From contig OX328098.1 of assembly GCA_946811185.2 (NCBI GenBank), positions 39,371,650 to 39,435,649 on the forward strand: DNA of 64,000 nt. The letters are read 5' to 3'. The DNA is from Hippopus hippopus (Eukaryota > Mollusca > Bivalvia > Cardiida > Cardiidae). The translations under genes were made by a program, and so were the position numbers. Positions 12,601 to 18,600 of this stretch are shown piece by piece (the stretch's first letter is position 1; each line of letters starts with the position of its first letter). The notes beneath the pieces are model-generated. The model was not told the DNA's origin. It searched no databases and was given only the letters and a program-made list of their open reading frames with translations.

Positions 12601-15600
12601 AGGGTTGGTCACAATTGTTTGGTTAAGGGCTCTCTATCAGCTCTCGACTTTCTCTCTCAAAACACTTCTTTCTTTTATCTTTAGTTTGACATGGCATGTT
12701 AACCTCTTACAGAACAACCCTTTGTTTTTAAGACTTAATTAACCCTTTACCACACAATCCCGATTTTTAACGACCCTGACAGAGAAAGCTTTTGAAAACA
12801 TTGTGGGAAAAGGAGAAAATGCTGGTAACCAGCATTTTCTCCTTTTCCCAAAATGTTTTCTATCCTACCAAAGACAGAAATCATCATTTTGTCAACATTA
12901 AATTTGTCGTCTGCAATTGCATTCAGTTTGGTGTAGTCTAAATTTTGTCATCTGGTAAAGGGTTAAAAAAGAAACCTTGATATAAGCATTTGAAAAGGAG
13001 AAGAGTATGCCAGTTACAGGTTCCCAAAATGCTTTAAACCCTCTCATAGACAGGTTGCATCACAAGAGTCATATAATAATGTGTTATCTGTGAATGTTTT
13101 CAATTTGGGCAAGTCTAATATTTTCTCATGCGATAAATATTAAACTCCTTACCAGAATGACAAAATAACTCTTTAAATTTAAACCATTTGCAAACGGCAA
13201 TTTAGATGTGTCCCAAATGCTGGGATTTGTCAGTGAAAGTATAGTGTTAAAATGCTAGGATTGTCAGTGAAAGGTTAGAATCTAATGTGGGAAAAGGAGA
13301 AAATGTTGGTTACCAGCATCCTCTCCTTTTCCCAAAATATTTTTCAAAGCTTTCTTCATCAGGGTCATAAAAACTTGGGATTGTTTGATAAAGAGAATTA
13401 ACTAACTTATTAATTCATTTTATTTACTCAGGGGAAAAGTTGGAGAAGAAGTCTTCTTGAATATGGCTGATGATTTAAAGGAAGAAATTAAAGCAATAGA
13501 AAAGATGGACAAGTACCAACAACATTTAGAGGAGAGGAAAGCAAAGTTCAGTAATATACAGGGTTTACAGGGCGTATCTGATGGTCACAGAGATGTTACA
13601 AGTGATGGAGAACATTGTGTATATACTTTAGATAGAGTGATGAAAGAAATTGGTATGGATTGTCAGGATGAACAGGCTGATATATCAGAAAACTCCACTG
13701 ATGATAACCAAAGACCAATTAAGCCGGGTCAAAAACAAACTGATATCAAAAGCACAAATTTAGGTGAAAATACAGACTGTACTACAAGACAGCCTGATAA
13801 CAAACAAACTAGTATCAAAAATACAATTTTACCTCCAAACTCAGACAGTGTGACAAGACAACCTAGTGAGGTAGGTAATGTACCTTGTGATAGAAAGGCA
13901 AAAGAAGAAACTAGTAGTTCATTGACAACAACCAAACATGTTAAAGATAAAGCTAAAGTAACAGACTCACAAACTCAATATCTTATGAAGCTTTTAGACA
14001 AAAGGAAAGCATTGCTATCAAAAATGGCTGATATTCAACAAGTAGAAGTAGGTTCTACTGACAAACGGACAGCAAGTGATGCAAATAAAGTGACAAAATG
14101 TGAAAGTGTAAGCTCTCAAGTTAATTTGAAACATGAAAAGGTTGACAACAAAAGCGGTAGAACTGAAACAAGCTTATTTGCCTCTACAAGAAGAAGTAAG
14201 AACGCAATAGAACCACCTGAAGCCAATAATATCGAACAACGTCAGTCTGAATCTACCCAAATTAAGACAAGTATTGCAGAGGATAAAAATGTATCAACCA
14301 AAATGGTTGAGGAGATACAGAGCAGCGTTAGTATTCAATTACCAACTGATAATCAAAATCTGAAAGATTGTGAATTAAAGCTGCTGACTGCTAGAAAAAT
14401 AGCATCTCCTATTCAAATGATTGTGGATGTACTTAAAACATGGATGACAAAAGAATCACTACAGTACTTAAGTGTTGATGTGACATGTAACAGTACAGGG
14501 AATATAGACATGTTTGAAAAACAGTACAAAGAATTGGTTGCTAAAGTTGATGCCCAGGAAAAAGATTTTGATAACATGCTAGGTGAGTTGGAGGATTGAA
14601 GTAAGTATAAACCCTTTACCACACAATCTTTAGTCTTAAAGACCCTAAAACATTGTGGGAAAAAGAGAAAATACTGGTAACCAGTTTTTTGTCCCTTTTT
14701 CCACAATGTTTTCTACCCATAGAACAGAACTAAGGCTGGTTTGTACCAATTTTGAATTTGTTGTTAGCAGATGTTTCAAAATCAGCAGAGTCATTTGGCA
14801 TTTGGGAAAGGGTTAAAAGGACTGTAGTTCAGTAAGCGAGTAATAACAAATGCGGCATAAAATGGCTTGCAACACGCAAAAAGGGGCATTCGGACATTTG
14901 CGTAAGGTGTCGTCCCGGATCAACCTGCGCAGTCAGCACAGGCTAATCCGAGACGGCACTTTACGTCAACATTAGATTTTATCCTACATTAGACTTGCGT
15001 GAAACAGAAAATCACACACGATCGGAAAGTGTCGTCTCAAATCTGACTGCGCGGACTGCGCAGGCTGATCCGGGACGACACTTTACGCAAATGTCTGAAT
15101 GCCCCTTTTCGCGTGTTGCAGGCCATATATGAGTGTCACTCAGGCAAAAGGGGGTTTACTGTACCTCTGTGATGCATTTTAACTGGTCATCACATTCTTA
15201 TAGATCCATAAAATCATTTTTTTTGTTTTTTGTTTTTTTATATGAACCATGCTCTGACAAAAGGGGCTTAATGCATCTCCGTAATCCTTCATAACAAGCA
15301 AGTCATCACATACTTATGGATCCATAACAGCCATTATTTTTAACAACCGACTCAATCATGAGTTAGACTGGTCCTTGGACATACAGAAAATTGACCAATA
15401 GCGAAAAGTTTCGGCCCAGGTCAGCCTGCGCGGACTGCGCAGGCTGACCTGGGTCGATACTTTTCGCAGATGCATTAAGCCCCCTTTTCACAGACCATGG
15501 CTCATATATATTTTTTTAAATTTTTACCATCAATTTACTTTCTCCTTTTCCCAGGATGTTTTCAAAAGTTTATTTCTTCAGGTTCATTATAACATGGAAT

Positions 15601-18600
15601 TGTTTGGTAAAAGGGTTAAAATAGAAATATATTATGTTTTATTTTTCTGTCCAGGTGAGGAGCTGATGGATCAAACAGAAGATGTGGGCAAAGCTCCTGT
15701 GCCTGATTATGAACAATTAAAGAGAGAAACGGAAGAAAATAGTCAAAGAGTAAATGCATTTCTTACAGGGTCATTTACGTATCGGATAAAGGAGAAAACT
15801 CCAACACAGGTTTGATCATACTTTAGCTATTTTTATAGCCTGTCATTTTCAATGGGAGAAACATACTGTAGTAACACTTGTGTCTACAGCCCATAGGTAT
15901 AAAAAATGGTTTCCATGCATTATCTTTTGAATTGATAAGTGTATTGAAATTAGATTTTATTATCTGATGTAATTATAATCATAAATTATTGGTCAAATTC
16001 AATTTTGAATAAAATTTACTGATTGTTATGGGAGTTTTGGCCCTTTCCCAACTTCATTCTTTTCAAAATGTTGGTTTCTGTTCATTATCTTTTGAAAATG
16101 TCATTGTTCTGTATTGATATTTTATACTAAGGTGAACATCATAGGATATAAATCAAGTTTGTTTTGGATAAAATTCACTGAGTACTATAGGAGTTATTGC
16201 CCTTTTAACCCTTTGCTACATAATCCAAGTTTTAACGACCTTGATGGCTTTCACCATTTCCCACAATGTTTTCTATGCTTCCAAAAAGAAATATATATAT
16301 ATTGTAGTAACATTTATTTTGTCATCTGCAAATGCTATTAATTTGGACATGTCTAAAATTTTGTCATTTGGGAAATAATTAAAATTTTGTAGGTAATATC
16401 TTGGCTTCTGTGTGTTATCATGTGAAAAGGTTAATTGCTTTAACTCTTTACCAGACAAGATTGTAGACTGGTCAAATTGAAAGCATTTGCACATGACAAA
16501 TTAAACATTGCACAAATGATGAAATTTGAATTTGAAAGGATAGAAATCATTTTTGGAAAAGGAGAATATGGTCAAGTACTTATTTTCCAGGTTTCAGCTA
16601 AAGGTTTGCCTGAGGTGGTTTTGCCTACAGTGGACAGATACAACCAAATGTTAATTCGACAGAAAATAGTTCTGGATAGAATCAGTAAAGTGTAAGTTGG
16701 CATATACTTATCAATGGATAGTTTTCTTTCCTGAGTATATATTCATCAATCATTCTTAAGTAACACAACTGGCTTCATAGTTTAGCCAATCAGAAGTTGT
16801 GTTACTGTCTAATTCTAGAATAAGACCTAGATTGAAATTAAAAATAATTTGTGAATAAGGAAGCTGGTTGAAAAAACTTAGTTTCTACACTGTTTCAGGT
16901 AAGTTTGTCATCAGGAAATCCTGAGACCATTTTCTGTCAGGAGTATTTGTCTTATGAGAGTGTCCTATAGCAAGGCACTTCAGAGCCTTAGCCTTGTGCT
17001 TGTGAAGCCTAGAAACACCTGAATAAAGGAGCTTTTGCCATGAAATGACTGAAGTATTGTTGAAAGCCATGTATAACACCATTTAATCAAACAAACCTGG
17101 AAAGTCTAGCTTTGTCTCCTTTTCCCACATTTTCTACCTTTTCAAAGACATATTCCATGATTTTAGCCAGATTTCATTTACCAGTAGTGTCATCTTCAAA
17201 TGCTTTCAATAAGGACAAGTCCAAAAGTTTGAAAATATTGTGGGAAAAGGAGAAAATGCTGGTAACCAGCATTTTCTCCTTTTCCCACAATGTTTTCTAC
17301 CCTTTGAGAAACAATTATCATTTTTTCAGTCCTGTTTATTTTATCATCTGCAAGTGCTTTCAATTTGGATCAGTCTGAAATTTCATCGTTTGGTAAAGAG
17401 TTAAAAAGAAAAGGTAAATTTGTTTGCAGCAAGCAGTTTTTGTAATAATAAATGTTTTCTACTCTATGTCATTTTTCCCAAATAGGAACTTGTGTGTATT
17501 TTTGAAGTCAAAATGTGGTGTTTGGAAAAGAGTGAAATGGACTATATATACCACTCTTCTCTTATTTAACTTTTTACCTAACAACAGTATTTTAGATGGG
17601 TCCAAATTGTAAGCACTTACAGACGACAATTTAAATGTCACTTACAGACGACAATTTAAATGTGATTCAAATGATTGGATTTGTTTCTGAAAGGTAAGAA
17701 AAACATTGTGAGAAAAGGAGAAAATGCTGGTTACCAGCATTTTCTCCTTTTCCCACAATGTTTTCAAATGTCCAGTTTACCAGGCCATCACAGTTCAAAA
17801 ACTAAAGATCATGGGTTTTCACACTTGTATTTTCAGGCTACCAGAACTGTTGTCTCCTCTACGTTTACTGATACAAGATGTTTTCACTGATCTACGGGAA
17901 CTTGTGTCCACTTTTAAGTAAGTGTACCTCTACTGTTTGTTGAAATCTTTAAGGGACAACAAAATTTAAGGCTTGTCCAAACTGAAAGCAGTTGCAGACG
18001 ACAAATTACATATGGCTCTAGTGATGAGATTTGTCTTTAATAGGATAGAAAACATTAATAGAACAGGAGTAAAGGCTTGTTTCATACAAAGTTTTCAAAA
18101 GCAGTTTCTTTCAGGGTTGTCAAAACTTCAGATTGTTTGATAAAAGGATATAATAACTTCAATTCTTGTTGACATCCTGTCTGAATTGCTGTAAAAGTTC
18201 ATTTCAGTAAATCAGAAATTCTGACTTGAATTCTTTAGTAGACTTAAAGTATATGATCCACGTAAATGAGCCATGCTGTATGAAAAAGGGACTTAATGCA
18301 TCTGCAAAAGTATCGACCCAGGTCAGCCTACGCAGACTGACCTGGGTTTGAATTGTCTGCTTTTTGTCAGTTTCCTGTATGCCTATGGACCAGTCTACCT
18401 CATGATTCAGTCATGATTCAGTCAGCTGATAGACAAAATGGATTTGTGTGAGAACTTTCTTCGTATCATGCATCACGGAGATTCATTAAACTCTTTGCCA
18501 GAGCATGATTTATATGAGCCATGCTCTGACAAAGGGGGGCTTCATGCATCTCCGTGATGCAAGATATCAAGCAAGTCATCAGATGATCTTGGATCCGTAA

